Part shown: positions 29,089 through 38,980 of the stretch, in pieces
How the letters are laid out: each line of letters opens with the position of its first letter
How positions within the stretch are numbered: the first letter of the stretch is position 1
NCBI GenBank assembly: GCA_910586945.1
Contig: CAJULO010000003.1
Coordinates: forward strand, 1 to 64,000
Direction of reading: 5' to 3'
DNA: 64,000 nt
Origin: an uncultured Christensenellaceae bacterium
Lineage (GTDB): Bacteria > Bacillota > Clostridia > Christensenellales > Borkfalkiaceae
Position numbers and translations under genes: made by a program
Notes under the pieces: model-generated
The model's input: the letters and a program-made list of their open reading frames with translations, nothing else
Told to the model about the DNA's origin: nothing
Databases searched by the model: none

Positions 29089-30342
29089 TTATTTTTTATT
29101 TTGTTGTCGTACTAAAATTGCAGTTTGACTAAAGCGTTTTACAGACTCAATAGAATATTCACAATTTGCTCTATTTTTAAATCTAGTACTAGTATACAAA
29201 ATTCTACCATTACCACTTTTTAAAATAAAGTAATATTGTCCATTTCTTGATTTATTGATTGTAAACTTATCATTAGTAATATTGCGTTTATAAGTTTCCA
29301 TACCTTTTTTAGAGCCACGTAAATTTGCATAAGCTATACTTTTTAATAATTCTTCACCATTTGATGCCTTTAAAGTAAAGTAAACTGTACCATCTCTGTT
29401 TGGTATTAAAGTCCATTTACCTGCATAACCAAATCTTTGTTGCAAATCTTTTGGATGATTTGGTTGAATCTTTGGTTTTGCATCTTCAGTTTTTGTTATC
29501 TTAGCATTTGCTTGTTGGGTGTCATCTGTATTTTCATCTTCGTCTGTTTCTGCATTGTTTATTTCAGTTTCATTTACAGATTCATCTTCTTCATCATCAA
29601 GCTCAGAAAAATCAAATAACACTTCACCTTCTTCTAAAAATGTTTCTTGTTCTTCGTAAGTAGGTGCTATATTTTCTTCCTTTTCTTCTGCATCTTTTTC
29701 TTCTTCTTGGATAGACTTTACATCATTAACCATAACTTCTAGTTCTTCATTTTTATCAACTTTATCTATATTTTCTTGACTTTCTTGTGCATCAATAATT
29801 TCGGCAAGCAATGCTTCAACTTCTTCTTCAATAGGTGCATCTTCTTCCATTTCTTCTAAGACTGCAACTTTTTCTTCACTGATTGCTTCTTCATCAAGTG
29901 TTAAGATTTCACTTTCCTCTTCAATAGGTTCTTCATCAAGTACGAGAATTGTACTTTCTTCCTCAATAGGTTCTTCATCAAGTAAAAGCATTTCATTGAG
30001 TTCTGCTTCTTCAAGTAAAATTGCTCTTTCAAGTTCTTCCAGTTGTTCTGTGATTTCTTTAATTTCTTTTTCTTCAATCTCAATATATTCTTTTTGCTCT
30101 TTTATAATCAGTTCAGTATTTTCAATATCTTCATCTTTTTTCTTTTTTCTTTTTTCTTTTTTAGATTTTTTCTTTTGTACTTGTTTTTCTATTTCTTCCT
30201 CTTCATTAGATTCGTTATTTTTTAAAGTGCGAAAAATAGAAATTATTACGACAATAGATAAAATCAACATAATTAGACCAGCAATGATAACTAGCACAAC
30301 ATAGAGTGGACTATCGGCAAATATATTTAAAAATTTATCCAT
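29089..30342 (-). CDS. Membrane-anchored acidic protein with two DUF1508 (YegP) domains
   Basis: A 417-residue protein. A single N-terminal span (about 13-37) has a short outer end, followed by a Lys-rich patch (KKKSKKEKRKKKK, 57-69), a long Glu-rich, probably coiled-coil or disordered region (70-295) and two tandem DUF1508 domains (about 305-410: GKWTLIPNRDGTVYFTLKA and FTINKSRNGQYYFILKSGNG). Within the acidic part is a 14-residue repeat, LDEEPIEEES, matching a 42-bp DNA repeat at 29887-29982. DUF1508 is a small beta-beta-alpha domain of unknown role. By charge, the body is predicted cytoplasmic. I cannot assign a function. Confidence 0.8.
   Translation of the reverse strand: MDKFLNIFADSPLYVVLVIIAGLIMLILSIVVIISIFRTLKNNESNEEEEIEKQVQKKKSKKEKRKKKKDEDIENTELIIKEQKEYIEIEEKEIKEITEQLEELERAILLEEAELNEMLLLDEEPIEEESTILVLDEEPIEEESEILTLDEEAISEEKVAVLEEMEEDAPIEEEVEALLAEIIDAQESQENIDKVDKNEELEVMVNDVKSIQEEEKDAEEKEENIAPTYEEQETFLEEGEVLFDFSELDDEEDESVNETEINNAETDEDENTDDTQQANAKITKTEDAKPKIQPNHPKDLQQRFGYAGKWTLIPNRDGTVYFTLKASNGEELLKSIAYANLRGSKKGMETYKRNITNDKFTINKSRNGQYYFILKSGNGRILYTSTRFKNRANCEYSIESVKRFSQTAILVRQQNKK
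29887..29982. repeat. 42-bp tandem repeat inside the acidic DUF1508 gene
   Basis: TTCTTCATCAAG recurs at 29887, 29929 and 29971, exactly 42 bases apart, with partly conserved sequence between. It encodes the 14-residue acidic repeat and may vary in copy number between strains. Confidence 0.75.
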
Positions 30343-30521
30343 TTGTTTAAATACTCCTTAAAATTTTATATTGTCTCCATAATAACATATATAAGTTTAT
30401 ATGTCAACTAAATTCATTCTTGTATATAGAAAAGCCTATATACATATTATGGTAAATTTTTTGATAAATAGTTATTATTTTACTATATGCAAATATTTAT
30501 ATTTTTGCACATTACAAAATA

Positions 30522-30550
30522 TTGACTTTTTCATGCATTTTATATACAAT
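30522..30550 (+). promoter_or_regulatory. Promoter of the two flavoprotein genes
   Basis: TTGACT at 30522-30527, 17-nt spacer, TACAAT at 30545-30550. Confidence 0.6.
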
Positions 30551-30571
30551 AATAAAAAAGGAAGAGAAATT

Positions 30572-31765
30572 ATGCAGATATTTGATGTTGCCATTATTGG
30601 AGGTGGAGCAAGTGCTCTGATGACCGTGATACAATTACAGTCTTTGGGGATAAAAAATATTGTGTTATTTGAAGGGAATGAAAGACTGGGGCGTAAACTT
30701 TCTGCAACAGGAAATGGACAAGGGAATATTAGCAATATACATTTAACTGCTAAAAATTATTTTTCAAGTAACCCAGAGATTGTAAAAAATGTTTTAGAAA
30801 ATTTTTCAGTAGAAAATTTAATTGATTTTTTTCAAGACTTAGGCTTGTATACACAGCCAGATAAAGTGGGCAGAATATATCCGCTTTCAAAACAGGCAAG
30901 TACAGTAACAGATATTCTTCGATTTTCCATTCAAAATACGACAACTATTTTTTTAAATACACGCGTTATTGATGTTCTGCCGAAGCAATCTTTTGTTGTA
31001 AAAACAAAAGATAAAGAATATTTTGCAAACAACGTTGTCATTGCAACAGGAGGAATAGCAAGTCAAAATTTTGGAAGTGATGGATTTGGACATATGCTTG
31101 CAAAAAAATTTGGACATAGAGTAACTACATTAACTCCATCTATCACAAGACTTGTAGTGGATAATCATAGTATTGCCGGGCTAAAAGGAGTGCGTGTAAA
31201 TGCCAATGTAAGTCTTGTGCGAAAAAAGGAAAAAATTATTGTAATACAAGGGGATATTGTCTTTGCAGATGCAATGCTTGGAGGAGATAGTATATATAAA
31301 ATTTCAGCATTTTATCAACAGGGAGATAGAATAAGTATTGATTTTTTACCAGATTTATCTTTATTGGCAATAGAAAATTTTTTAGCTCAGCAACTTATAA
31401 AGAATCCCAAAAAAGAGGCTGAAGAACTTTTAAAAGGTATTTTACATGGGAGTGTAGCTCGATTTATATTGAAGAAAGTAGATAGATTTACCGCTAAAGA
31501 TATAGCATATAATATTAAAAATTATACTATAGCAATACAAAAAATAGCTCCTTTTGACTTAGCACAAGTCACAAAAGGTGGAGTGGATATGCAAGAAGTT
31601 GATAAGAACTTGATGAGTAAAAAAATAAAAAACCTATATTTTACAGGAGAAGTTTTAGATTGTGATGGTGAATGTGGTGGATATAATTTGCAATGGGCAT
31701 TTTCAAGCGGAGTAACTGTTGCAAGAGCAATAGCAAAAAAATACAAAAAGGTAAATTATGATTAA
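30572..31765 (+). CDS. HI0933/BaiN-family flavoprotein (NAD(P)/FAD-dependent)
   Basis: A 397-residue soluble flavoprotein. The FAD-binding start is FDVAIIGGGASALMTV; the family hallmark LGRKLSATGNGQGNISN follows, and the C-terminus has YFTGEVLDCDGECGGYNLQWAFSSG, which closes over the flavin. Related BaiN proteins have been linked to reduction of unsaturated substrates, but the true substrate is unknown. I chose the ATG at 30572, after AAGGAAG; the frame is open upstream but that stretch carries the promoter. It overlaps the next flavoprotein gene by eight bases. Confidence 0.88.
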   Translation: MQIFDVAIIGGGASALMTVIQLQSLGIKNIVLFEGNERLGRKLSATGNGQGNISNIHLTAKNYFSSNPEIVKNVLENFSVENLIDFFQDLGLYTQPDKVGRIYPLSKQASTVTDILRFSIQNTTTIFLNTRVIDVLPKQSFVVKTKDKEYFANNVVIATGGIASQNFGSDGFGHMLAKKFGHRVTTLTPSITRLVVDNHSIAGLKGVRVNANVSLVRKKEKIIVIQGDIVFADAMLGGDSIYKISAFYQQGDRISIDFLPDLSLLAIENFLAQQLIKNPKKEAEELLKGILHGSVARFILKKVDRFTAKDIAYNIKNYTIAIQKIAPFDLAQVTKGGVDMQEVDKNLMSKKIKNLYFTGEVLDCDGECGGYNLQWAFSSGVTVARAIAKKYKKVNYD

Positions 31766-33287
31766 ATTAGAACAAATTGCACTATCTATAGAGGAAAGTG
31801 AAGAAAAATTATTGTCCATTGCAAAAAAGAAACTACATAGTTGCACAGAGATTCAAATTTTAAAAAAGTCCTTAGATGCAAGGGAAAAAGATAATATTAA
31901 ATGGATATATACAATTCTTGCAGATGATAAAAAAATTATTTTACCTAAAAAAGAGTATCCAAAAGTCAAAAGACAACCGGAATCTTTTGTAATTATTGGT
32001 ACGGGACCAGCGGGATTATTTTGCGGATTAAAAGCTATAGAATGTGGGATAAAACCTATTTTTATTGAGCGTGGTGGTGATGTTGAAAATAGAGAGAGTG
32101 CATATCAAAAATTTATAGAAAGTAAAGTATTAGATATGGACAACAATATACAATTCGGTGAAGGTGGAGCAGGTACTTTTTCAGACGGAAAACTCAATAC
32201 ACAAACTAAAAGTGAATTTCATCAAGAGATTTTACAGACTTTTATTCAATTTGGAGCACCTAAAGAAATTCTGTATTTGAATAAGCCACATATTGGTAGT
32301 GATATTTTAAAAAATGTTTTATATAATATACGACAATATATTTTAGCACATGGTGGTAAAATAATATTTCATACAAAACTAGTAGATATTATTTTACATA
32401 ATCATCAATTAAAAGAAATTTGTTTACAAGAGAAGCAGAGTGGAGTCATATATAAAGAAAAAGTGAGTGAACTTGTACTTGCAATTGGACACAGTAGTAG
32501 AGATACAGTGAAGATGCTTATGCAACATAAGCTTGCAATGGAACCACGAGATTTTGCGATTGGATTTAGAATTGAACATCTGCAAGAGGAAATAGATAAA
32601 GCACAATACGGAAAGCAATATAAATTATTACCCCATGCCGATTATAAACTAGTAAGTCATAAAGGGGAAAGAAGTGTATTTACCTTTTGTATGTGTCCAG
32701 GTGGATATGTAATGCCTGCAACAAGTATCCGAGAGGGAGTAGTTACAAATGGTATGAGTAATTATAAACGTGATGCAATCAATAGCAATAGTGGTCTTAT
32801 GGCACAAGTTAAGATAAGCGATTATTATACGGGGAATTTACTTGATGGATATAATTATCTAGAATATTTTGAAAAAAAAGCTTATGCTATCACTGGAAGA
32901 TATCAGGCTCCTGTGCAAAAAGTTGGTGATTTTTTTAAGAATAGAGAAAGTACACGATTTGGAGAAGTAACATCAAGTTATGAATGTGGTACTGCCTTTT
33001 GTAATTTAAATGAATTTTTGCCTAAAAATTTAACAGAGTCCCTAAAGGCCGGACTTTTAGATATGGATAAAAAATTAAAAGGATTTGCAAATGATGATGC
33101 GTTATTAACAGCTGTAGAAAGTCGATTTTCATCACCAGTGCGTATTTTACGCAAGGCAAGTGGCGAAAGTGAAAACATAGAGGGAATATATCCATGTGGT
33201 GAGGGATGTGGTTATTCTGGAGGGATAATGAGTTCCGCAGTGGATGGAATAAAAACTGCTTTAAAAATTGTAGAAAAATACCTATAG
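31758..33287 (+). CDS. COG2509-type FAD-dependent dehydrogenase
   Basis: A 509-residue protein of the uncharacterised FAD-dependent dehydrogenase group COG2509. An N-terminal domain of about 70 residues precedes SFVIIGTGPAGLFCGLKA, the dinucleotide fold, then FGEGGAGTFSDGKLNT and the C-terminal GIYPCGEGCGYSGGIMSSAVDG. No experimentally fixed role is known to me. Its overlap with the HI0933-type gene suggests joint expression. Weak upstream AAAAGG serves its ATG. Confidence 0.88.
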   Translation: MIKLEQIALSIEESEEKLLSIAKKKLHSCTEIQILKKSLDAREKDNIKWIYTILADDKKIILPKKEYPKVKRQPESFVIIGTGPAGLFCGLKAIECGIKPIFIERGGDVENRESAYQKFIESKVLDMDNNIQFGEGGAGTFSDGKLNTQTKSEFHQEILQTFIQFGAPKEILYLNKPHIGSDILKNVLYNIRQYILAHGGKIIFHTKLVDIILHNHQLKEICLQEKQSGVIYKEKVSELVLAIGHSSRDTVKMLMQHKLAMEPRDFAIGFRIEHLQEEIDKAQYGKQYKLLPHADYKLVSHKGERSVFTFCMCPGGYVMPATSIREGVVTNGMSNYKRDAINSNSGLMAQVKISDYYTGNLLDGYNYLEYFEKKAYAITGRYQAPVQKVGDFFKNRESTRFGEVTSSYECGTAFCNLNEFLPKNLTESLKAGLLDMDKKLKGFANDDALLTAVESRFSSPVRILRKASGESENIEGIYPCGEGCGYSGGIMSSAVDGIKTALKIVEKYL

Positions 33288-33382
33288 TATATAAAGAAGA
33301 TTTTCTCTATTGATTTATTGCATTTGAGTATCTTTTCTTGTTGAAATATACTACATCTATCAATTGTATATTTTTTGTCTAT

Positions 33383-33420
33383 TAAAAAAAGAGTTGCAAA
33401 AATTTGCAACTCTTTTTTTA
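33383..33420. terminator. Bidirectional terminator
   Basis: GAGTTGCAAA / TTTGCAACTC stem with A- and T-tracts (18-bp arms), between convergent genes. Confidence 0.85.
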
Positions 33421-33433
33421 AATTTTGTTGTGT

Positions 33434-34615
33434 TTAATATTTATCAATTAAATTTTTAAAGCCTTTTCCTATAACATCGTTGGCTTTTGATATAATGACG
33501 AATGCCTCTGGGTCACAATTCTTTATTGCAGATTTTATTGTTTCAAGTTGTGCAGAATGTACACATACTACAAGAACAGCTTTGGGTAAATGCGTATAAC
33601 CTCCTATACCTTGCATAACAGTTATTCCTCTGTGACAATGTGTTACAAGATATTCATTCATTTCTGCTTCTTTTGTAGTAATAATTTGACATAGATAAGA
33701 TTGAGAGATACCCATTAAAACTAAATCAGTTGTCTTAGTGGCAACTAAAATTTGCACTAGAGAATAGAAAATAATAGCTAAAATATTGTATAAAACTTCC
33801 ATCCCAGATACACCATGTGTGTCGTGCATACCGAGAACAATAGCACTTGCTATGACAATAATAGCATCAAAAATAGCTATCCAAGTACTGATAGAAAAGA
33901 ATTTAAACCATGAATTAAATTCTCTACCAAGCAATTCTGTTCCGCCACTAGAAATTTTAAATTTTATAAATAAGCCGATGGCAAAACCTTTAATAATTCC
34001 ACCAACTACTGCTGCAATTAGAGGGTTATTGATGAAAGTAACATATCCTTTATTTTCTTCGGTACGGCGAAAAAATATGCGATGAAAGTATATGATTAAA
34101 AAGATAATGATTGCAATAAGCAAAAAATCTATGATTAAAAAAATGATAGTTTTTTTATGTTTATCTTTTTTTTCTTTATTTGACAAAGTTCTTATTAAGC
34201 CAAGAATAAATAAAAGTAGTACTGTTAAAAATAAAAAAGTTCCATTTGTCAAAGCTTTAAAAAGTAGACCTTGTATATATTCTGTTGCTACAAAGTCTAC
34301 AGGGATTAGAAATGCTTCAGACAACATACTACTTAAAAAAATTGTAAGTAGACAACGACTGATAAACTTCCAACCAAATTTAAGTAAGCCAATCAATAAA
34401 ATAGGAATGTTCAATACTAAAATAAATAAACCTAAAACACTAATGCCTGGAATAACTTTATCAAGCATAGTAGCAATACCCGCAACGCCACCAGTAATGA
34501 TGTTATTGCTATATAAAAAGAAGTTGATTGCTGTAGCATATAAAATACATGCAACAACTAACATACTATAGCGTAAACTTTCTTTTTTCAAATACTCTTT
34601 TCTTTCTGCTTCCAT
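33434..34615 (-). CDS. YitT-family membrane protein with an extra insertion
   Basis: A 393-residue membrane protein. The first part (LYATAINFFLYSNNIITGGVAGIA) and GISSGGTELLG-type glycine-rich segment mark the YitT family, and the C-terminal soluble DUF2179 domain (about 300-393, with EAFVIISKANDVIGKGF) is present. Typical members are about 280-300 residues; the surplus is a stretch at about 110-195 that holds a Lys-rich loop (SNKEKKDKHKKT) and two additional spans. Function is unknown in the family. It reads alone from the minus strand. Confidence 0.85.
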   Translation of the reverse strand: MEAERKEYLKKESLRYSMLVVACILYATAINFFLYSNNIITGGVAGIATMLDKVIPGISVLGLFILVLNIPILLIGLLKFGWKFISRCLLTIFLSSMLSEAFLIPVDFVATEYIQGLLFKALTNGTFLFLTVLLLFILGLIRTLSNKEKKDKHKKTIIFLIIDFLLIAIIIFLIIYFHRIFFRRTEENKGYVTFINNPLIAAVVGGIIKGFAIGLFIKFKISSGGTELLGREFNSWFKFFSISTWIAIFDAIIVIASAIVLGMHDTHGVSGMEVLYNILAIIFYSLVQILVATKTTDLVLMGISQSYLCQIITTKEAEMNEYLVTHCHRGITVMQGIGGYTHLPKAVLVVCVHSAQLETIKSAIKNCDPEAFVIISKANDVIGKGFKNLIDKY

Positions 34616-34666
34616 ACTGGACCTATCTCAATCACTTATTTTATAGTAAAGTATATGCAATAAAAA

Positions 34667-36049
34667 TTATAGTGCAAGTAAATATACAAAGTTATATTTA
34701 CCAGAGATGACAACAACATTATCACCTTTTTTACAACCTTGTGTATGTGCAAGTTCTTTTGCCATTTTAATAAATTTTTCAATAGTGTCTACATCTTTTA
34801 CAAAACAAGGTTCAACGCCCCAAATAGGACCTAGAAAACGATAAGTTTTTTCATTTGCTGTCATACCTATTATATGAACATCAGAACGAAAACGAGATAA
34901 TAATTCAGCAGTTCTTCCAAATTCAGTATGTGCAATAATCAATTTAGCATTGACACTTTCTGCTAAAGTACTACCAGCATGTGCTAGAGCATCGTTGCTA
35001 GAAATAACAGCCATATTATGACGACCAAGTTCCATCTTCAAAAACTTTTCTGTATCTTGCGCAATACGCGTCATAGCTTGTACTGCTTCTAGTGGATATT
35101 TACCAGCCGCAGATTCGCCAGAGAGCATAACAGCACTTGTACCATCATAAATAGCATTGGCAACATCTGTAATTTCAGCACGCGTAGGACGCGCTTGTGT
35201 AATCATAGATTCCAACATTTCAGTAGCAGTGATGCAGAATTTACCTGCTTTTCTGCATTTTTCAGCAAGTAATTTTTGAATATGTGGTAATTCTTCATAT
35301 GGAATTTCAACACCCATATCACCACGAGCAATCATAAGTCCATCTGTTACAGCTAAAATTTTATCTATATTATCCACTCCAGTACGACTTTCAATTTTAG
35401 CAATCAATTTAATGCGTTCTTGTCCATGCTTTTTTGCTAAGGCACGAATATCTAAAATATCTTGTGCACAGGAGACAAAAGAACATGCAATCATATCAAT
35501 ATTTTGTGAAAAACCAAACTCAATATCTTTAATATCTTGTTCACTTAAATAGGTCATACTTAAATGTTTATCTGGCACAAACATTGATTTTTTATCAGAG
35601 GTGATACCACCAACAATAACTTTTGTATGAATATTGTTTCCAACAACTTTTTCAACCTTAAAAATAAGCAATCCGTTATTTAATAAAATAGTATCGCCTT
35701 TTTTCATATCGCCTGCAAGTCCTTTATAACTTACAGAGACAATATGTTCATCCCCGATAATATCATCTGTGGTAAAGATAAATTCTTGCCCTTCTTTCAG
35801 TTCAACTTTGCCATTTTTAAAGGTTTTAATACGAAGCTCCGGACCTTTTGTATCTAGCATAATTGGTAAGGAAACATTTAGTTCTTTACGCACTTCTTTA
35901 ATTAAGTTGATATTGAAACCATGCTCCTCATAACTTCCGTGTGAAAAATTCAAACGAGCAACATTCATACCGGCTTTTACCATAGCTGTGAGCATTTTTT
36001 TATTGCGTGAAGACGGTCCCAAAGTACATACAATTTTCGTTTTTTTCAT
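34667..36049 (-). CDS. pyk: Pyruvate kinase
   Basis: A 460-residue glycolytic enzyme transferring phosphate from phosphoenolpyruvate to ADP. It starts KKTKIVCTLGPSSR and has LNFSHGSYEEH, LDTKGPELR, the catalytic KIESRTGVDNIDKIL and MIARGDMGVEIP, and TATEMLESMI. The extra C-terminal phosphohistidine domain of some Firmicutes enzymes is absent. I chose the ATG at 36049: the in-frame GTG three codons earlier directly abuts the GGAG site. A promoter (TTGCTA, 17-nt spacer, TATAAT) lies upstream, divergent from rnpB. Confidence 0.96.
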   Translation of the reverse strand: MKKTKIVCTLGPSSRNKKMLTAMVKAGMNVARLNFSHGSYEEHGFNINLIKEVRKELNVSLPIMLDTKGPELRIKTFKNGKVELKEGQEFIFTTDDIIGDEHIVSVSYKGLAGDMKKGDTILLNNGLLIFKVEKVVGNNIHTKVIVGGITSDKKSMFVPDKHLSMTYLSEQDIKDIEFGFSQNIDMIACSFVSCAQDILDIRALAKKHGQERIKLIAKIESRTGVDNIDKILAVTDGLMIARGDMGVEIPYEELPHIQKLLAEKCRKAGKFCITATEMLESMITQARPTRAEITDVANAIYDGTSAVMLSGESAAGKYPLEAVQAMTRIAQDTEKFLKMELGRHNMAVISSNDALAHAGSTLAESVNAKLIIAHTEFGRTAELLSRFRSDVHIIGMTANEKTYRFLGPIWGVEPCFVKDVDTIEKFIKMAKELAHTQGCKKGDNVVVISGKYNFVYLLAL

Positions 36050-36144
36050 AATAAACACTCCAAAATATAAAATTTTATTTCTCAGTAAACATTATAAAAC
36101 TTTCAAAATAAAATAGCAAGCATTTTTCCCGCTTTATTTTTTAT

Positions 36145-36173
36145 TTGACAATTTTCAGTCTTTCGGTTATACT
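36145..36173 (+). promoter_or_regulatory. Promoter of rnpB
   Basis: TTGACA at 36145-36150, 17-nt spacer, TATACT at 36168-36173; the RNA would start close to 36183. Confidence 0.8.
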
Positions 36174-36182
36174 AGAAATAAT

Positions 36183-36524
36183 GTTTAAGTTGCTTATACG
36201 GTCGCGTAGCTTTTATAGCTATGAGGAAAGTCCGAGCATTATAGAGTAAAGGCGTTGGCTAACGGCCAATGAAGGTGACTTCAAGGACAGTGCAACAGAA
36301 ATAGACCGCATATACTATGTAAGGATGGAAAGGGGAGGTAAGAGCTCACCGACGCTTTGGCGACATAGCGTGCAATGTAAACCCCGCCTAATGCAAGATT
36401 GGGCAAATATCGTATAGGCTACTCGTCTGGTATTTGCCGTGAATATCGCTAGAAAAAATTGGCAACAGTTTTTCCAGATAGATGACCGTACACGACAGAA
36501 CTCGGCTTACAAGCAAACTTAAAC
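36183..36524 (+). ncRNA. rnpB: RNase P RNA, class A
   Basis: The catalytic RNA that matures tRNA 5' ends. P1 is formed by GTTTAAGTTGCTT (36183-36195) with AAGCAAACTTAAAC (36511-36524). The universal GAGGAAAGTCCGAGC (36223-36237), the GCAACAGAAATAGACCGC region, GGTAAGAGCTCACCG, and the distal GACAGAACTCGGCTTA are all present in the right order. GAGGAAAGTCCG and the overall layout fit class A rather than the Bacillus class B form. Followed by a terminator. Confidence 0.95.
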
Positions 36525-36529
36525 AGTTT

Positions 36530-36557
36530 ACTCTTTCTGATATAGAAAGAGTTTTTT
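36530..36557 (+). terminator. Terminator of rnpB
   Basis: ACTCTTTCT / AGAAAGAGT stem then TTTTTT. Confidence 0.8.
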
Positions 36558-36701
36558 ATTGCAAAATTAGGATATACAAAACACATATTGCCAAGATGAA
36601 AAATTTTATACAAAAAGAACAAAAACTAGTGTTGCAATGCTAACGATTTTTAGATGGATAAAATTTAAGAATTGCATGCTTCTATATACAAAAGTTCACA
36701 A

Positions 36702-37877
36702 TCAGTTGCGTGTTATTATTTGCAGTTTTTGACCACTTTGTTTTGTACATTGTTTATAAATATATGCAGCAAGTCTATCTTTATCATATATAGCTTGTGC
36801 AAATGGAGTTAAATTTTTAGGGAGAGTTCCTTGTATAATACTTGGAAAGTTTGCCTTTGATAACAAAGATAGAGTTTGCTGCATAGTGTCCTTATTGACA
36901 GCAAGTACCTTTAAATAGAGGGGATGATAAAAACTATTTTGTAATAAAGTTTTGTTTATCTGTAAAACGCCATTTGCAAAAATGCGTGCTATTCTTGTAC
37001 TTGTATAGCGTTTACTTGTTGCCTCTTGTATAACTTGTATATAATCTACATGTTTTGTAGTAAGTGCATACAATCTATTATGCAATCCTTCATTGCAGTC
37101 TTGTATTGTAGCGAAAAAATTCTTATCGCGTAAAATAGAATAAATTGCTAAATTTTCAAATTGTTTTTCTGCTTTTTTTGTGGCAAAGGATTTTAAATCA
37201 TCAAGGACATAATATGGTAAATTATTTTCCACATTGATGTAGTTTTTTTCAAAAATTGCATGACGAATTGCTGTTGCTGATGAATAATTAGTATAGAGAG
37301 TTCTATCTAAATATTTTGCTCCTTTACGCAGTATAGGAATAGCTTGTATATCTGCCTGTAGCGTATGAATAGCTTTCAAATAGGCAATTGCTAAGATATT
37401 ATTGGGAGTGCGTGCAATTTGAGCCAGTGCATTTAAGTGTAATTGTTCTAAAGTTTTTGTTTTTGATTGAATATAACTATTGCCTTTTTTCAAATGCTGT
37501 GTTATAATAGAAGTAAAGTTTGAATTTTCATATAAAGTTGCAACTTGTTCCAGTAAATCTAAATTATCATTTTCAGTGCCAAATAGAATCTTTTTCACAT
37601 TTGGTATGGATTTTAATAGATGAATTGCTCCTTTAGCAAAAAATTCAGCAGAAGATAGAGTATAAAGGGTAGGAAGTTCTACAACAATATCTGCCCCAGC
37701 AAAAATGGCATGTCTAGCACGCATACTTTTTTCTAAGATTGCAAGATTTCCTCGTTGTGTAAAATTGCCACTCATTAAACAGAGCACAAAATCGGCATGT
37801 TGCTTTGCTTGTTGCAGTAGATACATATGACCATTGTGTAGTGGATTAAATTCACAAATAATTGCACAAATATTCAT
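36702..37877 (-). CDS. tmcAL: TmcAL, tRNA(Met) cytidine acetate ligase
   Basis: A 391-residue protein of the YlbM/TmcAL family, which makes N4-acetylcytidine at the wobble position of elongator tRNA-Met from acetate and ATP. The nucleotidyltransferase motif is at the start, ICEFNPLHNGHMYLLQQAK, followed by LCLMSGNFTQRGNLAI and the RKGAKYLD and SSATAIRHAI segments. The enzyme uses free acetate, and the neighbouring divergent pta-ackA genes make acetate, an apt pairing. The 5' end is divergent from pta with a 90-base gap. Confidence 0.93.
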   Translation of the reverse strand: MNICAIICEFNPLHNGHMYLLQQAKQHADFVLCLMSGNFTQRGNLAILEKSMRARHAIFAGADIVVELPTLYTLSSAEFFAKGAIHLLKSIPNVKKILFGTENDNLDLLEQVATLYENSNFTSIITQHLKKGNSYIQSKTKTLEQLHLNALAQIARTPNNILAIAYLKAIHTLQADIQAIPILRKGAKYLDRTLYTNYSSATAIRHAIFEKNYINVENNLPYYVLDDLKSFATKKAEKQFENLAIYSILRDKNFFATIQDCNEGLHNRLYALTTKHVDYIQVIQEATSKRYTSTRIARIFANGVLQINKTLLQNSFYHPLYLKVLAVNKDTMQQTLSLLSKANFPSIIQGTLPKNLTPFAQAIYDKDRLAAYIYKQCTKQSGQKLQIITRN

Positions 37878-37967
37878 GTCAAACCTTTTACTTTTTGTAA
37901 AATTAGTTATACTAATTCTATAGAAATAAATTTATTTATACTATAAAAATAGCATTTGAGGTGAAAT

Positions 37968-38969
37968 ATGTCAACATTATTTTTAAAAGAACTCCTTGAG
38001 AAGGCAACAAAATTAAACAAGCATGTAATACTATGCGAAGGAGAAGATAGCCGTGTAGTAGAAGCCAGTGCAAAAATTATTGCACAAAATTTAGCAAAAA
38101 TCACTCTACTTGGTAATAGAGAGCAAATTGTCAAAGAAAATCCAACAATCAATCTTGCAGGAATAAACATTATTGACCCTAAGACAAGCGAAAAGAGAGC
38201 AGAATATGCAAAGCTTCTGTTTGAGCTTAGAAAGGAGAAGGGGTTGACGCGGGAACAGGCGGAAGAACTTTCTTATGACAACACATATTTTGGTATGTTG
38301 ATGCTAAAGGCAGGAGATGCGGATGGAGTTGTTTCTGGAGCATGTCATTCAACTGCAAATATTTTGCGTCCAGCACTACAAATTATTAAGACAGCAAAAG
38401 GAGTACCATTGGTATCTGCATGTTTTGTAATGATTGCTCCAGAGGGAGGAAATCAGTATTGTAAAGACGGAGCATTTATTTTTGGTGATTGTGGTTTAAA
38501 TGAATCTCCAAATAGCGAACAACTTGCAGATATTGCATATGCATCCGCACAGACAGCGAAAGCGATTGTAGGTGTTGAACCAAATATAGCGATGTTATCT
38601 TTTTCAACAAAAGGTAGTGCAAAACATCCAGAAGTACAAAAGGTGATTGATGCTACAAAAATTTTAAAAGAAAGATATCCATATTTAAATGTCGATGGCG
38701 AATTACAGTTTGATGCAAGTTTGGTACCAACTGTTGCAAAATTAAAGGCGCCAGATTCTCTAGTAGCAGGAACGGCAAATGTATTTATCTTCCCAGACTT
38801 AAGTGCTGGTAATATTGGGTATAAAATTGCAGAAAGATTGGGTGGATTTCAAGCAGTAGGACCAATTTGTCAAGGTTTTGCAAAACCAGTAAATGATTTG
38901 TCTAGAGGATGCAAAGTGGATGATATAGTTGCAGCGGTTGCAATTACTGCCTTACAAACACAATTTTAA
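37968..38969 (+). CDS. pta: Phosphate acetyltransferase
   Basis: A 333-residue enzyme converting acetyl-CoA and phosphate to acetyl phosphate. It has LCEGEDSRVVEA, DADGVVSGACHSTANILRPALQI, MLSFSTKGSAKHPE and FPDLSAGNIGYKIAERLGGF. Length matches the short single-domain form. GAGGTG precedes the ATG. It lies 11 bases before ackA; together they make ATP and acetate during fermentation. Confidence 0.97.
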   Translation: MSTLFLKELLEKATKLNKHVILCEGEDSRVVEASAKIIAQNLAKITLLGNREQIVKENPTINLAGINIIDPKTSEKRAEYAKLLFELRKEKGLTREQAEELSYDNTYFGMLMLKAGDADGVVSGACHSTANILRPALQIIKTAKGVPLVSACFVMIAPEGGNQYCKDGAFIFGDCGLNESPNSEQLADIAYASAQTAKAIVGVEPNIAMLSFSTKGSAKHPEVQKVIDATKILKERYPYLNVDGELQFDASLVPTVAKLKAPDSLVAGTANVFIFPDLSAGNIGYKIAERLGGFQAVGPICQGFAKPVNDLSRGCKVDDIVAAVAITALQTQF

Positions 38970-38980
38970 AGGAGTTATTT

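Noticed and set aside
34092..34571. Open frame of 159 codons opposite the YitT gene.
   Set aside because: Low-complexity shadow of a membrane-protein gene.
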